Notes: generated by a model from the sequence alone, not told the origin. Shown: positions 8,406 to 16,368, counted from the first letter of the stretch. The stretch: DNA of 22,119 bases from an uncultured Lachnospiraceae bacterium (GCA_934418125.1 CAKRWT010000040.1:1-22119); one strand, 5' to 3'. Translations and numbers: made by a program.

Positions 8406-9485
8406 CTACCAGAACACCTGATTATCAATGATAATACCATCATGGTTTCCTGCCCGTCTGAAATGGGTTGCCGAGCCTACATTGGTCTCGCCGTTAATGG
8501 CTGCCTGGGCTGCCTGGATACAACTGTCCTTTATATTCCCATTGGTATATACCCGTGCCACCTTGCCGTTTAATGCCGGGGTAAACTGACCGGATGCAAA
8601 GATAACACCGGATATCGTACTGGGGTAAGCCCCACTTCTGACACGGTTCATAACAACTGCGCCTACCGCAAGCTGTCCGTTATAGGTCTCATTTCCTGCC
8701 TCACACTGAATCAGGGCTGCCAGCAATCTGGTATCATCACCACCGACCACTACCGCTCCCTGGTTGGCTGTCAGTTTTGCCTTCTTCTCTTCCTCTTCCC
8801 GCTTCTTGATGGCAACAAGTGTCTCACCTTCATCAATGTGGAAATCGATATTCACATATTCTGCGGAAACATAACATACCTCATCATCATATTCCACGCT
8901 AATCCAGTCATCATCAATAACCTCGATAATATCCAGTTCATCGTCCTGCGCCAGCAGTCCTACGACCTCTCCTTCGGTATTTGGCTCTTTTCGGACTCTA
9001 AGGGTTTCTGTCTGAATGGTTACAATCAGATTTCCCACATCGTTTGCCATCTCTTCTGCCTCTTCCCCGAAAAGAAGATATTCATCGCTTGCCCAGCCTA
9101 CCAGTTCTCCACTCTTGATTCTGGTCCAGCCGTCCTTGCGCTCCAGTATCCTTCCACCACAGTCTCTGTATAAGACTCCTACTTTTTCTGCTTCTTCACT
9201 GGCCTCTGCCCTGACATTCATAGCTACCTGTACATTTGCCATGAAAAGGTCTGATTCTTCCAGAGTCTTCGCTGCGTTTATTTCTGACATTCTTGTCAGT
9301 TCTTCTAACGCATTTTTATCTGCCGCACCTGCTGTGGGGTCAATAATCTGTGCGATTCCGGCATTCATGGAATCCAGATATTCCCGTCTGTCAGTTGCCT
9401 GTACATCCATCCCACACATACTAAATAAACTGAAACTAAGAATCAGGCAGGTCAGCAGAGTATATACCATTCTGCTTTTCAGCAT
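8406..9485 (-). CDS. Secreted cell wall hydrolase with SH3 domains (SleB/CwlJ-type catalytic domain)
   Basis: Predicted exported peptidoglycan hydrolase. The 359-residue protein has a signal peptide (about residues 1-30, charged start, hydrophobic core TLLTCLILSFSLFS). Two bacterial SH3-like domains follow, about 84-140 (VAMNVRAEASEEAEKVG) and about 152-213 (TLRVRKEPNTEGEVVG). A charged linker (REEEEKKAK) leads to a C-terminal SleB/CwlJ-type domain, about 250-359. The likely catalytic glutamate is Glu262 in ALIQCEAGNET, followed by GQLAVGAVVMNRVRS. In spore formers this domain is best known from cortex-lytic enzymes, but the SH3 architecture is also used in vegetative wall turnover, so a germination role should not be assumed. 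GGAGG precedes the ATG. A strong promoter and a WalR-like repeat lie upstream. Confidence 0.93.
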   Translation of the reverse strand: MLKSRMVYTLLTCLILSFSLFSMCGMDVQATDRREYLDSMNAGIAQIIDPTAGAADKNALEELTRMSEINAAKTLEESDLFMANVQVAMNVRAEASEEAEKVGVLYRDCGGRILERKDGWTRIKSGELVGWASDEYLLFGEEAEEMANDVGNLIVTIQTETLRVRKEPNTEGEVVGLLAQDDELDIIEVIDDDWISVEYDDEVCYVSAEYVNIDFHIDEGETLVAIKKREEEEKKAKLTANQGAVVVGGDDTRLLAALIQCEAGNETYNGQLAVGAVVMNRVRSGAYPSTISGVIFASGQFTPALNGKVARVYTNGNIKDSCIQAAQAAINGETNVGSATHFRRAGNHDGIIIDNQVFW

Positions 9486-9506
9486 AATACAACCTCCATT
9501 TTAAAA

Positions 9507-9523
9507 TGTTACAAATTTGTTAA
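9507..9523 (+). promoter_or_regulatory. WalR (YycF)-like direct repeat, perfect consensus match
   Basis: Plus strand TGTTAC, five bases, TGTTAA. This fits the known WalR site of two TGTWAH half-sites separated by five bases at every specified position. It lies in the leader of the wall-hydrolase gene, between the promoter and GGAGG, starting 16 bases past the -10. WalR classically controls wall hydrolases, so the context fits, but binding is inferred and no walRK genes are in the window. Confidence 0.5.
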
Positions 9524-9538
9524 ATCCAAGTTTGGATA

Positions 9539-9567
9539 ATTTTAGCAAAAGGTCTATTCTTTGTCAA
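9539..9567 (-). promoter_or_regulatory. Strong promoter for the SH3/SleB-type hydrolase gene
   Basis: A perfect TTGACA (9562-9567) is followed after exactly 17 bases by TAAAAT (9539-9544), and TGC immediately before TAAAAT gives an extended -10. The start of transcription should be near 9532, leaving a leader of about 47 bases. Confidence 0.8.
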
Positions 9568-9606
9568 GTTTATGCAGGATGTCCACATTTTATGCCGGTT
9601 TCAGTT

Positions 9607-10401
9607 CTACAATTTCTTCGATTTCTCCACACAGGCACTCAAAGCATCCATAATCGCACCGCGCATGCCTTTTTCTTCCAGCACCTTCACACCTTCGATG
9701 GTAGTTCCTCCCGGAGAGCATACCATATCCTTCAGTTCCCCTGGATGCTTTCCACTTTCCAATACCAGTCTGGCACTGCCATATACCGCCTGGGCTGCAA
9801 AAGTATATGCCTGATTTCTCGGCATTCCCGCTGCCACCGCCGCATCTGCCATGGCTTCAATAAACATGAAGACATAAGCAGGCGAACTGCCGCTGACTGC
9901 GCCTACTGCATCCATCAGCCGTTCCGGAACCAAGGATGCCTTACCGAAGCTTTCCATCAGCTGCAGGCTGTATGTACTTTCTTCTTCTGTGACGCGTTCA
10001 TTGACACACACGCCAGTACAGCCTTCTCCTACCAGTGCCGGGGTATTAGGCATACAGCGCACCAGCTTAATGGGCTTTGCAAAGGTCTGCTCAATCCAGG
10101 AAAGGGTCTTACCGGCTGCAATACTGATTATCAGGGTATCCGGGGTTGTCACCTCTTTTATTTCTTCGATAACTTCCTGGAAAAACTGTGGTTTTACCGC
10201 AAGAATCAACACCTCTGCCTCTCTGGCAACATCACGGTTATCCGCCTTCACACAGATGCCAAATTCCTTCTGCATAGCTTCCATGGTTGCCTGTGTTTTG
10301 GCAGAACCGATGATATCTGCCGGCTGTACCATCTCCTTTTGCAACATACCGCCAATCATGGCTCTCGCCATATTGCCTAAACCAATAAATCCGATTTTCA
10401 T
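9607..10401 (-). CDS. proC: Pyrroline-5-carboxylate reductase
   Basis: Last step of proline synthesis: NAD(P)H-dependent reduction of pyrroline-5-carboxylate to proline. At 264 residues it has the usual family length. An N-terminal Rossmann fold opens with IGFIGLGNMARAM, AVKPQ lies near residue 70, and the C-terminal dimerisation and active-site region carries AVSGSSPAYVFMFIEAM and the signature ELKDMVCSPGGTTIEG. The ATG is preceded by GGAGGAG seven bases away. It appears as a single gene: the hydrolase downstream has its own strong promoter, and a hairpin repeat lies between proC and the upstream methyltransferase. No convincing proC promoter was found in the short stretch between the repeat and the ATG. 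Confidence 0.97.
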   Translation of the reverse strand: MKIGFIGLGNMARAMIGGMLQKEMVQPADIIGSAKTQATMEAMQKEFGICVKADNRDVAREAEVLILAVKPQFFQEVIEEIKEVTTPDTLIISIAAGKTLSWIEQTFAKPIKLVRCMPNTPALVGEGCTGVCVNERVTEEESTYSLQLMESFGKASLVPERLMDAVGAVSGSSPAYVFMFIEAMADAAVAAGMPRNQAYTFAAQAVYGSARLVLESGKHPGELKDMVCSPGGTTIEGVKVLEEKGMRGAIMDALSACVEKSKKL

Positions 10402-10447
10402 AGCTTTGCTCCTCCTGTATATATAAGAAATTTATGGAAAGCAGCCT

Positions 10448-10526
10448 AGATTGTGACATTGCATAACCAAACGCAGGACCTTGTAGGACGCAAACGCGTC
10501 CAAGTTGGTTTGCAATGTTACAATCT
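10448..10526 (+). repeat. 79-bp hairpin repeat element, small member of a two-copy family
   Basis: Outer arms (10448-10470 and 10505-10526) pair over about 22 bases with one mismatch and one bulged base. Inside, GGACGC (10486-10491) pairs with GCGTCC (10496-10501) around the loop AAAC. An unpaired patch, about 10471-10479, lies only on the left side. No T-tract follows on either strand, so it is not an ordinary terminator, although it starts only two bases past the methyltransferase stop. The core (ATAACCAA, then CG, GG, CCTTG, ACGC; right side CCARGWTGGTTT) matches the larger element at 16119-16317 read on the minus strand. The orientation given is that of the shared core. Confidence 0.72.
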
Positions 10527-10528
10527 TA

Positions 10529-11320
10529 CTAACGAACCGACCTTCTTTGTCGATATGCCTCATATAGCAACAGTGACGATGCCACCGCAGCATTGAGGGA
10601 TTCCAACTGTCCTTCCATGGGGATTTTCAGGTAAGTGTCCGCACTTTCCGCGGTTTCCCGACGCAATCCGTTTCCTTCATTTCCAATAAGAAATGCGCAG
10701 CCTTTCGTCAAATCATACTGGTCATAATACCTCTCTCCCGCCAGATGTGCCGCATAGACCGTGATTTCTTTTTTCTGTAATTTCTGTACGTTTTCTCGTA
10801 TATTATCTGTGTACAAAAACGGTACCCGGTAGATAGAGCCCATGGTAGAACGGATGGTTTTCGGGTTGTAAATATCCACCGTTTCCCGGCTCATTAGAAT
10901 CCCATCTATCCCAGCACCTTCCCCGGTTCGGAAGATGGTTCCCAGGTTTCCCGGATCCTGGATATCTTCCAGCAACAGCAGCAATGGTTCTTTCCTGCGC
11001 GACAGTATTTCTTCTATATTATAGTGGTACTGTTTTACCAGGCACAGGATTCCCTGTGGCGTCTTGGTGTCTGACATTTTCTGGAAAACTTCATCTGCCA
11101 CCACTTCGTAGCCGGTTTCTGCCAGCTTATCACCACACTTTTGCTGCAGCTCCTGTTCTGCCCGCTTTGCCACATAAACACTGCAGATTCGCTCTGTCGG
11201 GGCTTCCCGGTACATCTTAACCCCTTCCACCACAAACAAATCCTGCTCTCTTCTTACCTTGGCTTTCTGACTCAGTTGTATTACTTCTTTTACAGATTTA
11301 TTGCTGTAACTGGTAATCAT
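10529..11320 (-). CDS. RNA 2'-O-methyltransferase of the SpoU/TrmH family
   Basis: SAM-dependent ribose methyltransferase of the SPOUT knot class, acting on rRNA or tRNA. From the ATG at 11318-11320 the protein has 263 residues. An N-terminal substrate-binding domain (MITSYSNKSVKEV, then VVEGVKM) is followed by the knotted catalytic domain with motif 1 LEDIQDPGNLGTIFRTGEGAGIDG and the C-terminal motifs FLIGNEGNGLRRE and IPMEGQLESLNAAVASSLLLYE, which form the SAM-binding knot. An in-frame TTG 18 bases upstream would add six residues, but GGAG at 11326-11329 sits five bases before the ATG, so the ATG is preferred. The exact RNA target (RlmB-like, 23S rRNA or tRNA) cannot be settled from sequence. 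It is flanked by the pfkA hairpin upstream and the 79-bp repeat downstream. Confidence 0.95.
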   Translation of the reverse strand: MITSYSNKSVKEVIQLSQKAKVRREQDLFVVEGVKMYREAPTERICSVYVAKRAEQELQQKCGDKLAETGYEVVADEVFQKMSDTKTPQGILCLVKQYHYNIEEILSRRKEPLLLLLEDIQDPGNLGTIFRTGEGAGIDGILMSRETVDIYNPKTIRSTMGSIYRVPFLYTDNIRENVQKLQKKEITVYAAHLAGERYYDQYDLTKGCAFLIGNEGNGLRRETAESADTYLKIPMEGQLESLNAAVASSLLLYEAYRQRRSVR

Positions 11321-11478
11321 GTCTGCTCCATTTCTCAACTTATTTTTTCTGTCGTTTTTGTATCATCTGATTTTTTCTGCATTTTATTTTTCTATATTGT
11401 CTTGTTTTTTGTATCGCTCTATTTCTGCTGTGTCATTATTTGTTGCCATTTGTATATCTTTTCCTGTATTTACAATAA

Positions 11479-11507
11479 TTCCCCGCAAACTCACCATCTG
11501 CGGGGAA
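11479..11507 (-). terminator. Hairpin after pfkA, probable weak terminator
   Basis: TTCCCCGCA (11479-11487) pairs perfectly with TGCGGGGAA (11499-11507) around an 11-base loop. On the minus strand it starts about 40 bases beyond the pfkA stop. The sequence that follows is AATTATTGT rather than a clean T-run, so termination may be partial. Confidence 0.6.
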
Positions 11508-11547
11508 CATTTAGCATAACCGATTCAGTTGGGAGTACGTCCTGCCT

Positions 11548-12522
11548 TTACAGGGAGAGTGCCTTTGCAATCTCATATTCATACTCGTTAATACTCTTTT
11601 GCATATTTAATGCTTCTTCAATATCAAAATCCACAAACTCACCATGCTGATACCCTACCACACGGTTAGACTTGCCTGCGCAGAGAATGTCTGCTGCATA
11701 GGAACCCATAATGGATGCATAATAACGGTCTTTACAGGTAGGCGAACCGCCACGCTGCATGTATCCTAAAATGGTTGCTCTTGTCTCAATACCGGTTGCT
11801 GCCTCAATACGTCTTGCCATAGAAGTCGAATGTCCGATACCTTCTGCATTAATGATAATGTGATGAGTCTTACCACGCTTTCTGTTGTTAATGATATTAT
11901 TGATTATCTGCTGTTCGTTGTAATCATATTTCTCCGGTAACAGAATATCCTCTGCACCATTGGCAATACCACACCATAAGGCTATATAGCCGGCATTTCT
12001 TCCCATAACCTCAATAATACTGCATCTTTCATGGGAGGAAGAAGTATCCCTTACCTTATCAATCGCCTGCATAGCTGTGTTGATGGCAGTATCAAATCCG
12101 ATGGTATACTCGGTACAGGCAATATCCAGGTCAATGGTTCCCGGCAGTCCGATGGTATTAATTCCGTTTCTTGCCAGTGCCTGGGCACCACGGTAAGAAC
12201 CATCACCACCGATAACAACCAGTCCGTCAATACCGTATTTTCTACAGATTTCAGCACCCTTTTTCTGTCCTTCTTCCGTACGGAATTCACTACAACGTGC
12301 TGTTCCGAGAATCGTACCACCACGCTGTATGGTATCGGATACGCTCCATCTTTCCAAATCTATAATTTCTTCATTCAAAAGACCCTGATAGCCTTTCTTG
12401 ATTCCTTTTACCTTTACACCATTGGCAATCGATTTTCTAACCACTGCACGGATGGCAGCATTCATACCCGGCGCATCACCACCGCTTGTAAGTACGCCGA
12501 TTGTTTTAATTTCTTTAGACAT
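11548..12522 (-). CDS. pfkA: ATP-dependent 6-phosphofructokinase
   Basis: Phosphorylates fructose 6-phosphate to fructose 1,6-bisphosphate, the committed step of glycolysis. The 324-residue protein shows GVLTSGGDAPGMNA at the start and GGDGS at 105-109. Gly108 in that loop is the hallmark of ATP-using rather than pyrophosphate-using enzymes. The catalytic segment reads GTIDLDI (128-134), keeping both aspartates (131 and 133) but with Leu132 where the classical motif has Asn. VRDTSSSHERCSIIEVMGRNAGY follows in effector- and substrate-binding regions. The gene stands alone: its own promoter upstream, a hairpin downstream. The ATG follows a short AT-rich leader; the ribosome site is not strong. 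Confidence 0.97.
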   Translation of the reverse strand: MSKEIKTIGVLTSGGDAPGMNAAIRAVVRKSIANGVKVKGIKKGYQGLLNEEIIDLERWSVSDTIQRGGTILGTARCSEFRTEEGQKKGAEICRKYGIDGLVVIGGDGSYRGAQALARNGINTIGLPGTIDLDIACTEYTIGFDTAINTAMQAIDKVRDTSSSHERCSIIEVMGRNAGYIALWCGIANGAEDILLPEKYDYNEQQIINNIINNRKRGKTHHIIINAEGIGHSTSMARRIEAATGIETRATILGYMQRGGSPTCKDRYYASIMGSYAADILCAGKSNRVVGYQHGEFVDFDIEEALNMQKSINEYEYEIAKALSL

Positions 12523-12583
12523 ATTTTATCCCAAGCCTTTCTGCCATTTCTACAGACATATTCTGCCACGAAATTCTATCTGT

Positions 12584-12612
12584 ATTCTACTCTAATGCTA
12601 ACGGCATTTCAA
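12584..12612 (-). promoter_or_regulatory. pfkA promoter
   Basis: TTGAAA (12607-12612) and TAGAAT (12584-12589) are 17 bases apart on the minus strand, about 60 bases upstream of the pfkA ATG and directly beyond the dnaE stop. Confidence 0.65.
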
Positions 12613-12644
12613 CTTTTTTCTATAAATTCATGGCTGAAATGTTT

Positions 12645-15600
12645 CTAAACAAGCTTTACATTCTCTCTCCCAAAGGCTTCCTCCAGTTGTCCTAAGAGTC
12701 CATCCTCTGCATTGACATTCCAGTTTTGGGGCAGCGGATTCATTGCCTTTGGGTTTTCCACGTAAATAATCACGCTGTCTTTTCCCTCGGACTCTTTTAA
12801 CAACCCATACAACGTTTCTTTCTTTTCCTCATAGGTTTCTTTCGTTGGAAACTTTATCCACAATTTCCTGGGAATGTCGGAAAACGCGGTAATTTTCTCG
12901 CAAATCAGCTTGCCGTCTTTTTCCTCTTCCACAGAGATTCGTCCTTTGATAAAGACCTTGTTATCTTCGATTAGCAGGCTGCCATAACGTTCATAGTCTC
13001 TCGGGAAAACAATCACTTCTATGGTGCCTACCAGGTCTTCCACCTGCAAAAATGCCATGACCTTTTCATTTTTGGTGTATTTGATTTTCTTCTCCGCTAT
13101 CATACCGCCGATGACTGCCGTGGCACCATCCTGTACCTTGGTGGTATTGGTTTCCTCGTCCAGATAGAAATCTGCCGTTGTATTGCTGATATTTTTACGC
13201 CACAGTTCCTGATATTCTTCCAACGGATGTCCACTGACATAAATTCCCAGCACCTCCTTTTCAAAGGCAAGCTTCATTTCCTTGGAATACTCACCCACAT
13301 CCGGCATTTTAATCTCAAATTCTTCTTTCTGGTCTTCTTCCACAATATCAAACAGGGAAAGCTGACCTGCCATGTTATTCTTCTTATCCTGTTGAATACT
13401 ATCCACAATCTGCACATAGACACTCATAAACTGTTTTCGGGTGCCGCCCAGACTGTCCAGTGCTCCAGCCTTGATAAAATTTTCAATGGCACGTTTATTG
13501 ACGTCCTTATCCGCCACACGGGTAATAAAATCCTTCAGATTCGCATAAGGTCCTCGTTCTTTTCTTTCCTGTACCACCGCATCTATGACCGGTCTTCCCA
13601 CACTCTTAATGGCCGTCAGGGCATAACGTATCTGATTGCCGGATACAGAGAATCCGCTCTCACCTTCGTTAATATCCGGCGGCAGAATCTCAATTCCCAT
13701 ACTTTTACAGGTCATGATATATTCGGAAACTTTGCCGGAATTATCGATAACAGAGGTCATTAACGCTGCCATAAATTCTACCGGATGATAGTATTTCAGA
13801 TAGGCAGTCTGGTAAGCCACCACCGCATAACATGCTGCATGGGACTTGTTAAACGCATATTTGGCGAAGTCCATCATGGTGTCATAAATATGGTTTGCCA
13901 CTTCGGCACCGATGCCGTTTTTGACACACCCCGGAACACCTTCTTCTTCATTGCCATAAATAAAGTTCTTGCGTTCCTGCTCCATCACATACTGTTTCTT
14001 CTTACTCATAGCACGGCGTACCAGGTCGCTTCTTCCCATCGTATAACCGCCCAAATCCCGTACAATCTGCATAACCTGTTCCTGATAGACGATACAGCCG
14101 TACGTAGGTGCCAGAATCGGCTCTAGCTGCGGGCAATCGTAAGTAACAGATTCCGGATTGTTTTTTCCTTTAATATATTTCGGAATAAAATCCATCGGTC
14201 CCGGACGATACAGGGAGATACCCGCAATGACATCCTCCAGGCTCTGAGGCTTCAGTTCCTTCATGAAGCTCTTCATACCACCACTTTCCAGCTGGAACAC
14301 CCCATCTGTCTTACCGGTGCCAATAGAGGCAAGTACCTCCGGGTCATTATAATCAACAGCATCCATATCTATAAAAACGCCACTGCTCTTTTCAATCATC
14401 CGTACTGCATTCTGAATGACCGTAAGGGTCCTCAATCCCAGGAAGTCCATTTTAAGAAGTCCCAGTTCTTCGATGGTTGTCATGGTAAACTGGGTCGTGA
14501 TGGAGCCATCGGAACCACGGGATAAGGGTACGAAATTATCCGCTGCCTCCGGGCAGATAACCACACCTGCTGCATGCATGGACGTATGCCTTGGTAAGCC
14601 CTCCAGTCGTTGACACATATCAATTAAGTTGTGCACCTGTTCATCTTCCCGATACAGCTTCTTGAATTCCGGATTGATTTCCAGGGCTCTGCCTATGGTA
14701 ATATTCAGTTCATTAGGAATCATTTTGGCAATGGCATCCACATAGGCATAAGGCAAATCCATAACACGTCCCACATCGCGGATAACCCCTTTGGCTGCCA
14801 TCGTACCAAAGGTTACAATCTGTACTACCTTATCATTCCCATATTTCCTGCCTACATGGTCGATAACCTCCTGCCGTCTTTCATAACAGAAGTCCACATC
14901 GATATCCGGCATGGAAACACGTTCCGGATTCAGGAAACGCTCGAACAGCAGATTATATTTAATCGGGTCTATGTTAGTAATTTTCAGGCAATAAGAAACG
15001 ATACTTCCCGCAGCCGAACCACGTCCCGGTCCTACCGCAATCCCATTTTCCCTGCAATAATTGATGTAATCCCATACAATCAGAAAGTAGTCTACAAAAC
15101 CCATTGTCTTAATAATATTTAACTCATAAGCAAGCCGTTCCTGTAAAGTACCATCATCTTCCGGATAACGCTCTGCCATGCCATCCTGGCATAATTTATT
15201 CAGATAAGACCAGGAATCATAGCCATCCGGTACCTCGTAATGAGGTACTTTATAATGCCCGAACTCTATTTCCACATGACAACGGTCTGCAATCCGCTGG
15301 GTATTCTCCACTGCCTCCCAGGCATAGGGAAAGAGCCCCTTCATCTCCTCTTCACTTTTCACATAGTACTGACCGCCCTCATAACGCATACGTTCCTCGT
15401 CAGCCAGCTTCTTACCGGTCTGCAGGCACAGTAAAATATCATGGGGCTGGGCATCCTCTGCATAGGTATAATGCACATCATTGGTTGCTACCAACGGAAT
15501 ATCCAGTTCCTTGCTCAGGGTAAGCAATGCCATATTGACTGTCTGCTGCGCCGGAATTCCATGATCCTGTAATTCCAGGAAATAATTACCTTTTCCAAAA

Positions 15601-16094
15601 CAGTCCTCAAATTTCTTCGCCGTCTTCCTGGCTTCCTCCAGCATTCCTTTCTGAATCAGCCTGGGCACTTCGCCTGCCAGGCAGGCAGACAGTGCGATAA
15701 TTCCCTCATGATACTGCTGCAGCACCTCAAAATCCACACGGGGACGATAGTAGTATCCTTCTGTAAAGCCTTTGCTGACAATCTTCATCAGGTTGGAATA
15801 GCCTGTATTGTTCTCTGCAAGCAGCACCAGATGGTAATACCGGTCTTCTCCTCCGGTAATCTCTCTGTCAAACCGGGAATGAGGAGCCACATAAACCTCA
15901 CAGCCTATAATCGGATTGATTCCCGCTTCTTTCGCTGCCTTGTAGAAGTCAATAACGCCATACATAACTCCATGGTCGGTAATGGCCGCACTGTCCATTC
16001 CCAGTTCCTTGACTCGTTTGACATATTCTTTTATCTTATTGGAACCATCCAGCAGACTGTATTCCGTGTGGACGTGAAGATGTGCAAATGCCAT
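12645..16094 (-). CDS. dnaE: DNA polymerase III alpha subunit, DnaE type
   Basis: Replicative C-family DNA polymerase. In Clostridia it usually works beside PolC, helping lagging-strand synthesis, though that division is family knowledge. The 1149-residue protein starts with a PHP domain (LHVHTEYSLLDG at 6-17, TDHG at 39-42), then the polymerase core with GPGRGSAAGS (355-364), PDIDVDF (396-402, Asp399 and Asp401) and the third catalytic aspartate near 550 in LLKMDFLG. Helix-hairpin-helix and tandem regions follow, and an OB-fold near 990-1070 (AVIGGMIAEKKIKYT) completes the full-length architecture. No 3'-5' exonuclease insertion is present, so it is not PolC. AGAGGAAG precedes the ATG. The metK terminator separates it from metK, and its leader appears to contain the 199-bp hairpin element. 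Confidence 0.97.
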   Translation of the reverse strand: MAFAHLHVHTEYSLLDGSNKIKEYVKRVKELGMDSAAITDHGVMYGVIDFYKAAKEAGINPIIGCEVYVAPHSRFDREITGGEDRYYHLVLLAENNTGYSNLMKIVSKGFTEGYYYRPRVDFEVLQQYHEGIIALSACLAGEVPRLIQKGMLEEARKTAKKFEDCFGKGNYFLELQDHGIPAQQTVNMALLTLSKELDIPLVATNDVHYTYAEDAQPHDILLCLQTGKKLADEERMRYEGGQYYVKSEEEMKGLFPYAWEAVENTQRIADRCHVEIEFGHYKVPHYEVPDGYDSWSYLNKLCQDGMAERYPEDDGTLQERLAYELNIIKTMGFVDYFLIVWDYINYCRENGIAVGPGRGSAAGSIVSYCLKITNIDPIKYNLLFERFLNPERVSMPDIDVDFCYERRQEVIDHVGRKYGNDKVVQIVTFGTMAAKGVIRDVGRVMDLPYAYVDAIAKMIPNELNITIGRALEINPEFKKLYREDEQVHNLIDMCQRLEGLPRHTSMHAAGVVICPEAADNFVPLSRGSDGSITTQFTMTTIEELGLLKMDFLGLRTLTVIQNAVRMIEKSSGVFIDMDAVDYNDPEVLASIGTGKTDGVFQLESGGMKSFMKELKPQSLEDVIAGISLYRPGPMDFIPKYIKGKNNPESVTYDCPQLEPILAPTYGCIVYQEQVMQIVRDLGGYTMGRSDLVRRAMSKKKQYVMEQERKNFIYGNEEEGVPGCVKNGIGAEVANHIYDTMMDFAKYAFNKSHAACYAVVAYQTAYLKYYHPVEFMAALMTSVIDNSGKVSEYIMTCKSMGIEILPPDINEGESGFSVSGNQIRYALTAIKSVGRPVIDAVVQERKERGPYANLKDFITRVADKDVNKRAIENFIKAGALDSLGGTRKQFMSVYVQIVDSIQQDKKNNMAGQLSLFDIVEEDQKEEFEIKMPDVGEYSKEMKLAFEKEVLGIYVSGHPLEEYQELWRKNISNTTADFYLDEETNTTKVQDGATAVIGGMIAEKKIKYTKNEKVMAFLQVEDLVGTIEVIVFPRDYERYGSLLIEDNKVFIKGRISVEEEKDGKLICEKITAFSDIPRKLWIKFPTKETYEEKKETLYGLLKESEGKDSVIIYVENPKAMNPLPQNWNVNAEDGLLGQLEEAFGRENVKLV

Positions 16095-16118
16095 GAAACT
16101 TCCTCTTTTCTATGAATT

Positions 16119-16317
16119 AGATAATTGCGAAATAATAGGTTTTTGATAGCAAGATACAAACGAAAACCATCCTGGGTACGCTTTCGCTCCACCTCAAACG
16201 CAATGGTACATAAATGGCTAAAACACAGCCATTAAGTACCAGCGTTTTCCAAGGACCCCACGATTGGTTATTCGTTTGCATCTTTTGAACAAGAATCTAT
16301 GCGTTTCGCAATTATCT
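16119..16317 (-). repeat. 199-bp nested hairpin element upstream of dnaE, large member of the repeat family
   Basis: The 351-bp gap between dnaE and metK is largely filled by this structure. Perfect 14-base terminal inverted repeats AGATAATTGCGAAA / TTTCGCAATTATCT bound it (16119-16132, 16304-16317). A second stem (16151-16169 with 16265-16284) pairs over 19 bases with one mismatch and one bulge; the mismatch becomes a G-U pair only in minus-strand RNA. A third, inner hairpin has AACGC, GGTAC and AATGGCT pairing with their partners (16197-16219 with 16227-16246) around a seven-base loop, and a small GAAA-capped hairpin lies near 16180. It could be a structured leader RNA, an independent RNA or a hairpin mobile element. 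No T-tract follows either end. Confidence 0.72.
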
Positions 16318-16339
16318 TTGTTGCAAATACTTTACTTTA

Positions 16340-16368
16340 ATTATATCCGAACTGATGTTTCCACGCAA
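16340..16368 (-). promoter_or_regulatory. Promoter upstream of the 199-bp element and dnaE
   Basis: A perfect TATAAT (16340-16345) has TTGCGT (16363-16368) exactly 17 bases upstream on the minus strand. Transcription would start near 16333, just before the hairpin element at 16317, giving a leader of about 240 bases before dnaE. It lies past the metK terminator, so dnaE needs a promoter here. Confidence 0.65.

Noticed and set aside
9517..10380. Long plus-strand open frame (287 codons) opposite proC
   Set aside because: Antisense to a clear proC gene. It is Cys/His-rich in the way reverse frames often are and has no supporting ribosome site or family match.
11384..11449. Short minus-strand ORF (21 codons) and another of 15 codons in the A-rich leader of the methyltransferase
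   Set aside because: No ribosome site precedes either, and the composition is simply A-rich (low-complexity Lys/Asp/Thr). They could be a leader peptide, but nothing supports it.
12607..12640. Inverted repeat CATTTCA/TGAAATG as dnaE terminator
   Set aside because: Seven pairs with a loop of about 20 bases and no T-run after it; it also overlaps the pfkA -35, so I regard it as chance.
16119..16317. 6S RNA as identity of the 199-bp element
   Set aside because: Length, rod-like shape and promoter fit, but I could not match conserved 6S central-bubble sequence, and the homologous core in the 79-bp repeat argues for a repeat family.
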